Positions 21,758-31,258 of a stretch of 64,000 nt of DNA are shown piece after piece (position 1 is the first letter of the stretch; every line of letters begins with the position of its first letter). Source of the stretch: Piezodorus guildinii. Taxonomy: Eukaryota; Arthropoda; Insecta; Hemiptera; Pentatomidae. The notes beneath the pieces were generated by a model. The model did no database searches and had not been told where the DNA came from. It was given only the letters and a program-made list of their open reading frames with translations. The stretch is taken from NCBI GenBank assembly GCA_023052935.1, contig CM041297.1, positions 93,403,521 through 93,467,520 of the forward strand, in the 5' to 3' direction. Position numbers and translations under genes: made by a program.

Positions 21758-23030
21758 CTCGTGTCACAATGTTTGTTCGGGGAACCGACTTTGATCAAAC
21801 TTCGTAAGTATCTGTTATTTGGTCCAACATAAATGATAGGATAGTTTTTATTACTATTCTAAATGGTTGAAAATTATATTTTTCTAAAACTTGTTTGTTT
21901 TAGAAAATTTATTTAACTGTGGCAACACTGGTTCCTTCCCATATCTTTACATATGTGATTAATTATTCAAATATAAGTGTGTGTTGATTGTTTCTATGCG
22001 TTCTTATTTATAAAATATACATTCACATTATAGTTTCCAGTTATAATAAAATACATATTAGTTGGCGACGAGGATGAGATAAAATATACATTCACTCCAT
22101 TGGTTCCAGTTATAATAAAATACATATTACTATACGTTCCAGAAACATTATAAGAACTCATTTGAATGACTTGCAAAGGTTATGTTTAAAATATAAAACG
22201 ATGTTATTGAATAATTTGGATGTGGCTACTTGGTACTGGTATGTAATTGTAACATTGAGCAAATAAAATTGATATCTGATATGAAATAATAATCTTTTAT
22301 TTATCATAAACGGAGTAGTTCATTGCTATTCACCTGTATTTTTTTTAATATAACCTTATTCAACATAGACATTATCAATATCTTTTGTAATTTTTAGCAA
22401 TTATATTTAAATTATTTTATTTATCAAATTGAATTCACCAAAACCCAAACAAAGATAAAGAGGTGTAGTTTTTGTTTTATTTTTTCAATGTGTCTCGATA
22501 TTAGAAACAAGATATTTATAGTTATATTAGATTAAGTATAGTAATAGGTTAAGTAGATTATAAGTCACTTTCCTCATCAACCATAATTCTAACTTTAGTC
22601 TAACGAGTTGCCATTTTATTCTGTTAAATATACAATAGCGATCCAGTAGAAGTAGGCTTACCCAAAATTAGTCAATATATTTTAGGTGTAAAGTAATCGT
22701 GGTATATAGTCACGTTTGCACATTTATGTGATTGATCCAACGAATGGGAACATTTTCACTTGAAAACAACTTTGATAAATGTAATTGTTAAAAATATAAT
22801 ATTTATATTTCTTGAAAATTTATACGTCTTATAATGATAGAGTAGTTGTTGACCGTTTTGATGATAAGGTAAGGAAGTTGGTTGAGGGTGCAGCCACCAA
22901 GAAAACACACCAGTAAGAAAAAAATATGTTATAATATTATCTATGATATTCAGTAAGTTTTTTTTTTTAATCAATCCGTGTTAGAAACTACTTGGAGCAT
23001 CCGGCGATGACAGCGCCACCTGCCGATCAA
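21753..23030. other. AT-rich non-coding DNA with a small tandem duplication
   Basis: No gene seen. About 22013-22060 and 22080-22128 are two copies of a segment with AAAATATACATTCAC at its start and CCAGTTATAATAAAATACAT near its end, separated by a short spacer. The rest has no recognised feature. Confidence 0.45.
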
Positions 23031-23034
23031 GCGG

Positions 23035-23620
23035 TAAAACAATTGCATCAAAAAAATATTTTTTTCAGTTTTCTCCTTTAGTTAGATATCAAATTCGTTC
23101 AAATTATATATTTGTCTGTTTTTTACCAATGGTAATAAGATGATATGCTTATTTTTATATAGAATATATAAAATTAAAGGTACTTTAGAAGAATAAAATA
23201 TTTGCATTTAAGCCCCGTAAGACTGTTTCAATCAGAATGCAACCTACATGATATTTGATCCCATTAAATTTTACATCGATATAGCCAGTTTAATCAAAAT
23301 CGTTAAAGACATTTTTGAGAAAATCATAAAAAGGTGCGAAATGCATGGGATAAAGTAGGACTTCCGGTCAGCCGATTTTAGTGAAAAAGTTGCTGTAACG
23401 TCTGGGCGTATAGTAGTCTTAAATATGAAATTTCGGGTTCGTACTTTTCGTTTTTGCGCTAGAGTTACCACACACACACACACCTTTTTGCGGGACTAGG
23501 TTATTTGGACTCAGAAGACCCTAAACCGTGTATTTCCGTTGAAAACTGGAATTCGAAAATTTTCACGATCGCAATACTCTTCCTTATTATATATTTCATA
23601 TTTAGGTAAGTGAAAGTAAA
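23035..23620 (+). mobile_element. R1 copy, 5'-truncated
   Basis: R1 core words in order, a short CACACACACACACA tract near 23470, the GGGACTAGGTTATTTGGACT block, and the terminal TTAGGTAAGTGAAAGTAAAA. The 5' quarter including the first subterminal motif is missing. Confidence 0.8.
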
Positions 23621-23929
23621 AAATAAAGGAAGTGTTTTTTATTGGTAGTTTCTTTGTTACCACATCCCCTTTATCGCACTTTATAGAGATGGGTGCGCCC
23701 CAGAGGGTCTGTCTTGCCAAAGATTATTTTCAACCCAGATTAACAGAATAAATTATTAAATAAAATCATATAGTATAAATTATTATTATATTATTCTTAC
23801 TGGGAAGAAAAAAAGAGTAAATTTATGATGCTGTCGTTACTACATCGGAGTAACAAATATAGCCACCATGTGCTTATAAAAAAGATTAAAAACAATAATT
23901 TTTAAAAATAATATTTAGAGTCTGTTTGT
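23621..23929. other. Non-coding spacer, nothing recognised
   Basis: AT-rich; a short open frame on the minus strand overlaps the R1 end and has no family resemblance. Confidence 0.5.
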
Positions 23930-24740
23930 GGAAGATTGATACCTTTCTGGCAAAATCAGCAATATTATATTAAGGTAATTATGGATTAGCTTATTCGTGC
24001 CAAAGGAAGGTGCGTTTAAGATTCTACGAAAGATTTTGAATTGTAATGATTGGATACAAGAAGCATTCGATGGTTAAGCAGAGCCCCAGAACCCAACTCC
24101 TTAAGTCCAGATAGGCCTTATGATGGTGATATAGATGAGCCTTTTGTAGTTAAGAGGGGGTTCAAGCGTCTAACTAATAAGTGTCGAATAGCCGAAATTG
24201 GTGAAAAATTTCTTGTCGTTTCAGTCTTGTGTGCGAATTCCAAGTCAGATGTTTGTCAAACAGGAGTCCTAGATAGCGGATCTGTTCAACCGGTATGTTA
24301 TTAAAGGATACCGTAGGGCATTAAGTAATAGGTTTACAAACGAAAGGTAGGGGTAATTTGGTGGGATTTGTTGGAGTTTATTTTGATACTCCAAATTCTG
24401 ACAAAATACATCAAGGTCTCTAATGTGGGATTGAAGAGTTTGAAAGGCAAAGTTGGATTAATCATTGACTCATAGCACACAAGTGTCATCAGAATACGTA
24501 TACACGAAGATGTCAGGATGGGTTACTATTTCACTTTTATAGACTGTGTAAAGCAGGGATCCGAGGATGCTCCCTTGAGGAACATCGGAATACTGGACAA
24601 ATAGGGATAATTTATTTTGAAGGATCCGTCAGTAAGATTGCACTAGATGATGAGGAATGAAAGGATGCAAATCACGCTCCAATGCAGACGAAACAACGTC
24701 CACCACACGATGACATTAATGGATGATCGAGTGGGATATT
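23930..24740 (-). pseudogene. Jockey-like LINE fragment, same family as 14.3-15.5 kb
   Basis: Aligns at nucleotide level to the longer copy: shared words such as CAGTCTTGTGTGCGAATTCC (CAGTCTAGTGTGAGGATTCC there), CACACAAGTGTCATC and CCACCACACGATGACA. It covers the reverse-transcriptase motif C region to the C-terminal part, with many stops and indels. It is more decayed than the other minus-strand copies. Confidence 0.75.
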
Positions 24741-25260
24741 CGAAATCCAAACTGGTGGGATAATATGATTATAGAATTGGATGGATAAACGAGACCAAAA
24801 ATTAATTTTATCTTCCCCACTTCTATTTTTTTTTTTCACTGGGCCACTTACGTCTTTGTGCCGGAGCTTTGTGTTTGTAAGATTTTATTTTTCCTAAACA
24901 CTTATCATAAACAAATAGAGCTAATGAATTAAAAAAACTAAATTTTTGTTATTGAAAGTGTTGGTAGAGATATATGAACCCAAATATTGGAGAGAATATC
25001 TTATTCATAAGGACTTCAACACACCAAGCACTTGGCATACATCATTTAATTTATAAACATAAATGAGTTTTTATATCAAAGCTTATACTTTATTGACTAT
25101 TTTAAAATTGACTTCTTAACTCACTGAAGTGCTTGTTACAACTAAACCAAGTTAATTATTCAATTAGTGCAAAAGAAATATTTACATTGTTCAGTCCAAT
25201 GATTTTCAAAAATTCTGGTAAAAGCCTAAAAATAGTAAGCAATATTCATAGTACCCTTAT
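24741..25260. other. Non-coding DNA, nothing recognised
   Basis: AT-rich spacer with a T run near 24826; no repeat or coding region seen. Confidence 0.45.
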
Positions 25261-25700
25261 AATTATGTTATTTTTTTGTTTTTTTATAAACAATAGATCA
25301 TTCAAGAAAAGAAAATATTGGGTTGTTTCACATGATATGTCCGTTTTTATAGTTTCTGAAATACATAAAATAGTAAGCATTTCTAGCATTAAACACCGTC
25401 CGCGGCATTTCTCCGGAACAACTGGACCAATTTTTTTGAAATTCGTCACAAAAATACTAGGGCATGCTTTGATGATGTTAACACCTAGACGTTATCAGCT
25501 GTTTATTTTTGAAATGGCGGTCGATTAAAAGTGGTTTAATTCAATAACTCAGTCATTTTTGAATTAGATAAAAAATTATAATTATGCTGTTTTTTTTTCA
25601 AACGATACAATAGATCATTCAAGAAAATAAAATATTGGGTTGTTTCACATGATATGTCCGTTTTTATAGTTTCTGAAATACATAAAGGATTTTGCAGGTC
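25261..25700 (+). repeat. Direct duplication containing the mariner 5' end
   Basis: 25290-25369 and 25607-25686 are almost identical 80-bp blocks 317 bp apart. Each contains flanking DNA (ACAATAGATCATTCAAG) followed by the mariner terminus beginning TTGGGTTGTTTCACATG. Weaker similarity extends about 30 bp upstream. The first block has no transposon behind it: it runs into another repeat. A tandem duplication of the insertion junction is the simplest reading. Confidence 0.7.
25393..25580 (+). repeat. Repeat X, copy 1
   Basis: Shares about 185 bp with 27227-27410: CCGTCCGCGGC, TCTCCGGAACAACTGGACCA, ATACTAGGGCATGC, ACACCTAGACGTTATCAGCT and AATGGCGGTCGATTAA in the same order. No coding capacity, family unknown. 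Confidence 0.75.
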
Positions 25701-26544
25701 TCTGTTGTTTTCTTCCGAATGTTTACATATTTAAAGTAAACAGTTACTAATCCTCTACCTTTTTATTATAAACATTAGCTTCCCAATCAATTACCCACTT
25801 TTTAGTATACCTCCAAATATGAACATGGAAACACGCGATTTTCGAGTAATATTTTTTACGAGTTTAAACTCGACCATTCAGAAGCTGAGGCCTCTAGAAA
25901 TATTTGCAAGGCGTTTGGGGAAGGGAGTGTTAATGAACGGACCCTTCGCCGTTGGTTTGCTAAGTTTTTAGCTGGGGATACCGACTTGAAAAACAGACCC
26001 CGAGGAAGACCTCCGTCCGTAATAGACAACGATGTCCTCAAACATACAGCATAAGGAAACCCCTACCAAACAGTTAAAGGACTCTCAGCACAACTAAATG
26101 CAATGCATCTACCGTTTCCAGACATTTAAAGTGTATTGGGAAAGTAAAAAAGCTCGATACTTGGGTCACTGAGCGGCAGTAAGACCCCATGTTTCAAAAC
26201 ATACCGTGCAAAAAATGAAAGAACTGGGCTACGAAGGTCTTCCGCACCCACCATATTCTTCCGACATGTCTCCAACAGATTACCACCTGTTCAGGAATTT
26301 AGACAACTTCATCAAAGGAAAACTTTTTGAAAATGATGATCAAGTGAAAAGTGCGTTTTCAGATTTTGTTTCACTTCAAAGCTCAGAGTTTTTCAGTTCG
26401 GGGCTAAAACATTTGGTGTCACGTAGGAAAAAATGTGTAGAAAAAGAAGGTAAATACTTGGAATAAAATGATCTAGTTTTCATATCGTATTTTTAATAAA
26501 AAACCTTTACCTTAAAAACGGACATTTCATGTTACACAACCCAA
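25635..26544 (+). mobile_element. Mariner-family DNA transposon, internally deleted
   Basis: Terminal inverted repeats of about 32 bp (TTGGGTTGTTTCACATGATA at the left, and inverted at the right TTGGGTTGTGTAACATGAAA), flanked by the TA target duplication at 25633-25634 and 26545-26546. The whole element is 910 bp, against about 1.3 kb for an intact mariner, so roughly 400 bp of the transposase are gone. Several substitutions and stops mark it as an old, inactive copy. Confidence 0.9.
25855..26466 (+). pseudogene. Mariner transposase pseudogene
   Basis: Mariner transposases cut and paste the element using a helix-turn-helix DNA-binding half and a DD34D-type catalytic half. The N-terminal part here (from about 25859) shows the HTH blocks YEFKLDHSEAEASRNI, VNERTLRRWFAKF and RPRGRPPSV, then a stop near 26052. 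The C-terminal part (26206-26466) has HPPYSSDMSPTDYHLFRNL, which carries the third catalytic aspartate, then an intact end. The segment carrying the first two catalytic aspartates is deleted, so no activity is possible. Confidence 0.9.
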
Positions 26545-26546
26545 TA

Positions 26547-27226
26547 GAAACATAAATAACATAGGATCAAACTTTCGGTAAATATGTGTTAACGTTCTAT
26601 TTAATTTTATTCAAAATTAAAATTTAATTTACTATTTAGACATTTCGCATCACCATGGAGAACATTCTTCATCCCCTAAGTGAAACACGAATCTAGTCCA
26701 TCTGAATTCGTCTAATATGTCATAATCGTTATATTCGTTTGAAAGTAATTCGATTTAATCTAAGTATTACAATTTTGAATTGTAAATTGCACTCTTATTT
26801 CTGAAAATTTTGGTTGATTTTTATTTAAGTGTCTTTTTTATTCTTTAGCTAATTATTAAATTCTTTCAAAGTATATCTATTTTCATATAACTAATAACAG
26901 TGAGATATATTTAATATAAAGATACTTAAGAAGAAAACATTTTGAAAATGCGGTCATACTATTTCAATGCCAATCATGAGACCCAGTATGTAACCAATGG
27001 AGACAAGTGAGCGCCAAAGGCAATAAAAACTTTAGACCCCAATGTAAAAAGAAATTTTACGCAGAAGCCATAAATGTAATACATTTTACATTTTGGTTTA
27101 ATATTTTCAGTAATGAACCTTGGTAATAGACCAAAAAAAAAATTCCCTTCCCCCTCAGAATTTGAGTGCTCACATTTCAGGATGCGTAGAACCAGAATAA
27201 CGAATAAAAAAAAATACGTTTTTCCG
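26547..27226. other. AT-rich non-coding DNA
   Basis: No gene or established repeat. Words near 27160-27200 (TTGAGTGCTCACATTTCAGG) recur in diverged form near 29190-29230, so the right part may belong to an old interspersed repeat. Confidence 0.4.
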
Positions 27227-27410
27227 CCGTCCGCGGCTTTTCTCCGGAACAACTGGACCAATTTTTTTGAAATTCGTCAAAAAAATACTAGGGCATGCAA
27301 CGATGATGTTAACACCTAGACGTTATCAGCTGGTTATTTTTGAAATGGCGGTCGATTAACAGTGATTTAATTCAATAACTCAGTCATTTTTGAAGTTAGA
27401 TAAAAAATTT
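27227..27410 (+). repeat. Repeat X, copy 2
   Basis: Second copy of the segment described at 25393-25580, with about 90 percent identity by eye and no mariner sequence next to it. Confidence 0.75.
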
Positions 27411-27625
27411 AATAGTGCTTTTTAAGCGAATAATTATAAACAAGAGTAAAAGAAAAACATTAAAATTTTACCCATAAATACGCCTATAATTCAGTTATTT
27501 TTTAAGATAGAAAAAAATAAGTATAGAGTTTTAGAAACAGTAAGGACGTTATCCAACAATAAAAAAATGAAATCTTGCTATATATATACGCCCATAACTC
27601 AATTATTTTTGAATATAGAGAAAAA
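27365..27625 (+). repeat. Degenerate array of a GTTATTTTTGAAGATAGA motif
   Basis: Near 27370, 27490 and 27595 the words AACTCAGTCATTTTTGAAG, AATTCAGTTATTTTTTAAGA and AACTCAATTATTTTTGAATA are each followed by AGATA(G)A and an A run, spaced 100-120 bp. The same arrangement recurs at 28740-29115. Confidence 0.5.
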
Positions 27626-27908
27626 ATCTGGTGCGTGCAACACAACTTTCACTTACCTCCGTTTTTAAAATCAATGAAAGAATTTTCAAATACAGAGATA
27701 AAAATACGTAAAATTATTAAGGAATTAATCAAATTGAATTTATATATAAACGTGTGTTTTATTAAAAAATCTATTGCACAGACACAGACACACACACACA
27801 GACCTTTTTCTCAGGGGACCCTAAAACGTGTATTTCCGTTGAAAACTGGAATTCGAAAATTTTCACGATCGCAATACTTCCCTTACTATTTATAGTAAGT
27901 GAAAGTAA
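27626..27908 (+). mobile_element. R1 copy with large internal deletion
   Basis: Starts with TCTGGTGCGTGCAACACAAC and the ACTTTCACTTACCT motif, then jumps to a CACACACACA tract and the R1 3' end (GGGGACCCTAAAACGTG to TAGTAAGTGAAAGTAA). At about 280 bp it is a short derivative keeping both ends. Confidence 0.75.
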
Positions 27909-28707
27909 TAAATTAAATTAAATTTCTATAGAAACATGTGTTTCATTAAAAAATCTATTATATTATTATCTAAAATAATCAGTCAGTTTTATGTTCATTT
28001 CATCACTCTCAATTAACTTTTAAAAGTTTGTGTATGAGATGATATTTTTTTCTAAAATCTTTAGCTTTCCAACGGTATACCATACCGTAGTAATGTATAT
28101 TACTGCTCTTATGTTCAAAAACGAAAAATTGCATTAAAAAATATTTTTTCTGTTTTCTCCTTTAGTTGGGTATCGAATTTATTCAATTTATATATTTACC
28201 TGTTTTTCATCAGCGTTAACAAGATAATCTAGTTATTATTATTGAATCTACAAAATTAAAGGTACTTTAGGGGAAGAAAAATTAAAATATCGGCATTTAA
28301 GCCCTGTCAGACCATTTTTATCCAAATAAAACCTACACGATATTAAAGCCCATTAAATTTTACATCGATATAGCGAGTTTAATCAAAATCGTCGGAACCG
28401 TTTTCGAGAAAATCGAAAAAAGGTGCAAAATGCATGGGATAAAGTGCCTATTCTGGTAAGCCCATTTTGATGAAAAAAGTTTTGTCACGTCTCAGGCGTA
28501 TAGTTGTCTTAAATATGAAATTTCAGTTTCATAGGACTTACCGTTTCCGCCCGGGAGTTACACACACACACACACACAGACCTTTTTGTGGGACTTGGTT
28601 ATTTGGACTTAGGGGACCCTAAAACGTGTATTTCCGTTGAAAACTGGAATTCGAAAATTTTCACGATCGCAAACTTCCCCTTACTATTTATAGTAAGTGA
28701 AAGTAAA
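27909..28707 (+). mobile_element. R1 copy, 5'-truncated, head to tail with the preceding copy
   Basis: Follows the short copy directly. It starts inside the R1 5' region (AGAAACATGTGTTTCATT), runs through the entire core with a (CA)n tract near 28561, and ends at a TAGTAAGTGAAAGTAAAA terminus. It is very similar to the copy at 2376-3300. Confidence 0.85.
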
Positions 28708-28739
28708 AATGTATTACTGTTTTTAACCAAAAAACCGCG

Positions 28740-29115
28740 AATAATTATAAAAAAGAGAACGTAGACAAGGGAAAAATGAAATTTAATCTATAAATACGGT
28801 CATCACTAAGATATTTTTAAACCTACAGAAAGATATGCATAGTTTTAGAATCAGTAACGCGCGATAAAAAAAGAAAGAAAAAAAAGAAAGTTGAACTTTA
28901 TATTCAAGTCACAAATTATAATAGATGTGATTCCACCAAAAATCGGTTATTATTGAAGATAGAGAAAATTCGACAGGATTTCCAAGATCAAGACAAGGCG
29001 ATGAACAAAGAGAAAAACAATAATAATAAAAAAAAATCTTACGTGGTCAAGCCCCAACTTATAAGAGATGTGATTGATTCCCTGCTAACTCGGTGATTAT
29101 ATAGAGATAAACTAC
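28740..29115 (+). repeat. Degenerate motif array, second block
   Basis: AAGATATTTTTAAACCTACA, GGTTATTATTGAAGATAGAG and AACTCGGTGATTATATAGAG recur at 120-150 bp spacing, the same motif as at 27365-27625. Confidence 0.4.
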
Positions 29116-30808
29116 AAGGTTATTTACCATTTTCAATAATTAACTTTTGTAATCGAATAAAACAAAAAAAAATACTTTCCTTCAAAATTTGAGATCATGT
29201 TTCAAGATACGTTGAACCCGAATAACGAGGAAATTCCAATTTGGATCTGCTGCTCAACTTCGCTGAGTTGCTACAGTACACAGCATACCGCATCAATCCC
29301 AAAGACAATCTTAAAGAAGAAGAAAGATAGAGAGAGATTCCGCCAAATAGGAAATACATATATTTTACTAATTTTGAAATCGATCATGGACATCCGAAAA
29401 TCCAGACCAGCCTCAATATATATGGTGATGCAGGATTCCCAGTGAGTCCAAAAAAAATCCGTTTCTCCTAATTAATAAATAAATACCAAATTGTCTGTCT
29501 TAGTTCTAGCTCATAGAGGATTAAATTCCCTACAAAATTAAAAAATAATCATTGAAATTGGTTTAGAACTAGCAGAGATATAGCGTTTTGAAATTCGCAG
29601 TGGTGATATATTTTCCTTTGAATTATTTATTGCTTTTCATATTAGTTAATTGCCTATCAACAGCTACATAAACAGCTGTTCACTAATATTGCTATTTAAA
29701 AATAATATACTATTGTGTAATAATTTCCAGCGTTTTTAATATATTAAATTAATTTAGAGAGACAATTCTTTTTAAAGTTTTCGGTCATTTTAAAAGACCC
29801 TATATTTGAGATATTGTCTCATTTGGATCACTCCGAATCCTTTTTTTGTGGCACAATGGGATGCGACAGTCTGCCTCTGATAGAACCAAACCTGTCGATT
29901 TAGGGGAAAACGTTATTGTTACTTTTCAGCCATAACATACATTGAATATGTAATTTATATAAAAACTATATAAGAATTAATCCTCCCCAATCCCTTTGGA
30001 CATTGCCAGAAGACCAACAAAACAGTCTTCACAAGCTCTTTGGGTTATAATAAATTAATTTTAAACTAATATGCAGGAAAGTCCCTTCATTTGCAACCTC
30101 ATAGACTTAAATTATGAGAAATATTAAAATTTTAAATTGTCAAAATGATATCATGGTTTATCTGACAGAATTACTGGGATGCAAAGCAATAATACTTTCA
30201 TCTCACTTTGCTTTTATTACTCATATTCAGTGTTTATTTTTTTTTTTTTATTTTTTTTTTTTTCTTACCCTCTGGTTTTATTTTCGAACAAAATACAAAT
30301 ACAAATATAATATGTATAGCTGTCAGATTTGTCCTTCTGTTACCCGGAGGTATTCTAAAGAGGATTGCTATATGCGCTGGATGCACTAGTAATCTTTCAA
30401 GGGCTTCTTCTAAGCCTTTATTTATCCATTGCAAAATGGGAGGGACCATTCTTCAGTGTTTATTATCTATTGTAACATTATATAATTCTGTTAAAGGTTT
30501 AAGGTTTTTTTTAGTATAGTTCCAAACGGGAATGGAAGACTGTGTGTCAGCTCGTCTATTTGTTTTTTTATGTAGTACTTCTACTTCTAAAATGAAAAGT
30601 TATGTAAAACTGAAACTACATATTTAACGAGAGTGGGGTATGCCAGAAATGTCACAGTAATTTGTTGGCGAAAAACAAATTGCTGGAAGTACCATTTTAT
30701 ATATTTCACACATCTTTTACAATTTCTTCGAGAAAAAAAAAAAAAAAAAAAAAAAAAAACATCTACTGACAGGTCTCAAAAAGTAAATCCTCAAAATTCC
30801 TTTCTCAA
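29116..30808. other. Non-coding DNA with long T and A runs
   Basis: No coding region recognised. Long T tract at about 30236-30262 and an A tract at about 30730-30759. Small open frames here are products of these homopolymers. Confidence 0.5.
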
Positions 30809-30836
30809 AATTCTCTTCATTTGAAATTGTTTGTTT

Positions 30837-30914
<78 letters not shown>

Positions 30915-30952
30915 ACACGCACACAGATTTTTTAGCAGAACTAGGTCATTTG
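30809..30952 (+). mobile_element. R1 copy, left part, interrupted by the Copia element
   Basis: A (CA)n tract followed by the R1 block CAGAACTAGGTCATTTG, which breaks off exactly at the Copia LTR. Together with 34934-35036 it restores the R1 order TCATTTGGACTCA. The left boundary is uncertain. Confidence 0.75.
30841..30907. repeat. (CA)n microsatellite, the longest in the window
   Basis: About 67 bp of pure CA repeat, followed by imperfect CA to about 30926. Confidence 0.95.
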
Positions 30953-31150
30953 TGTTAAATATCGATTGTATATGTAAAGATAGTTGTGGCACTGAACTTC
31001 CACCTAGGTGTACAGCAGCCCAACAACAAACAGTACAGTCCAGTTGGTAGCGTCCCCTGCGCCATGTTGTTTGTATATATAGCAGTAATAAACAAGCTGT
31101 CTAGTACAAGGTTCTTTTATTCCACTGCCTAATACTCTATAACTTTAATA
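30953..31150 (+). repeat. Copia 5' LTR
   Basis: Begins TGTTAAATATCG and ends ACTTTAATA. Contains a TATATATA box near 31074-31081 and an AATAAA signal at 31087-31092, consistent with promoter and polyadenylation functions of an LTR. It does not end in the usual CA. Confidence 0.97.
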
Positions 31151-31166
31151 GGTTATGGGCCCAGAG
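31151..31166 (+). other. Copia primer binding site
   Basis: Directly after the 5' LTR, GGTTATGGGCCCAG is complementary to the anticodon stem-loop of initiator methionine tRNA (CTGGGCCCATAACC), not to a tRNA 3' end. This is the known copia-type priming by a tRNA-iMet 5' half. Confidence 0.85.
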
Positions 31167-31258
31167 TATTTTTGTGCAGAGCATAGTATTTGTGTATAGT
31201 GTCAACGCGTAGTCGCGAAGTGATATTATTTTATTAGTGATTTTTGTTTACCGGTACT

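Noticed and set aside
25133..25528. 131-codon plus-strand open frame
   Set aside because: It runs through a duplicated mariner terminus and repeat X, has no family resemblance, and overlaps a minus-strand frame. A chance frame in repeats.
30208..30519. 103-codon open frame with hydrophobic start
   Set aside because: The apparent membrane segment is encoded by a T homopolymer; two other frames overlap it. Low-complexity artefact.
30717..30992. 91-codon minus-strand open frame
   Set aside because: Encoded by the (CA)n microsatellite and an A tract; it is a repeated Cys-Val translation, not a protein.
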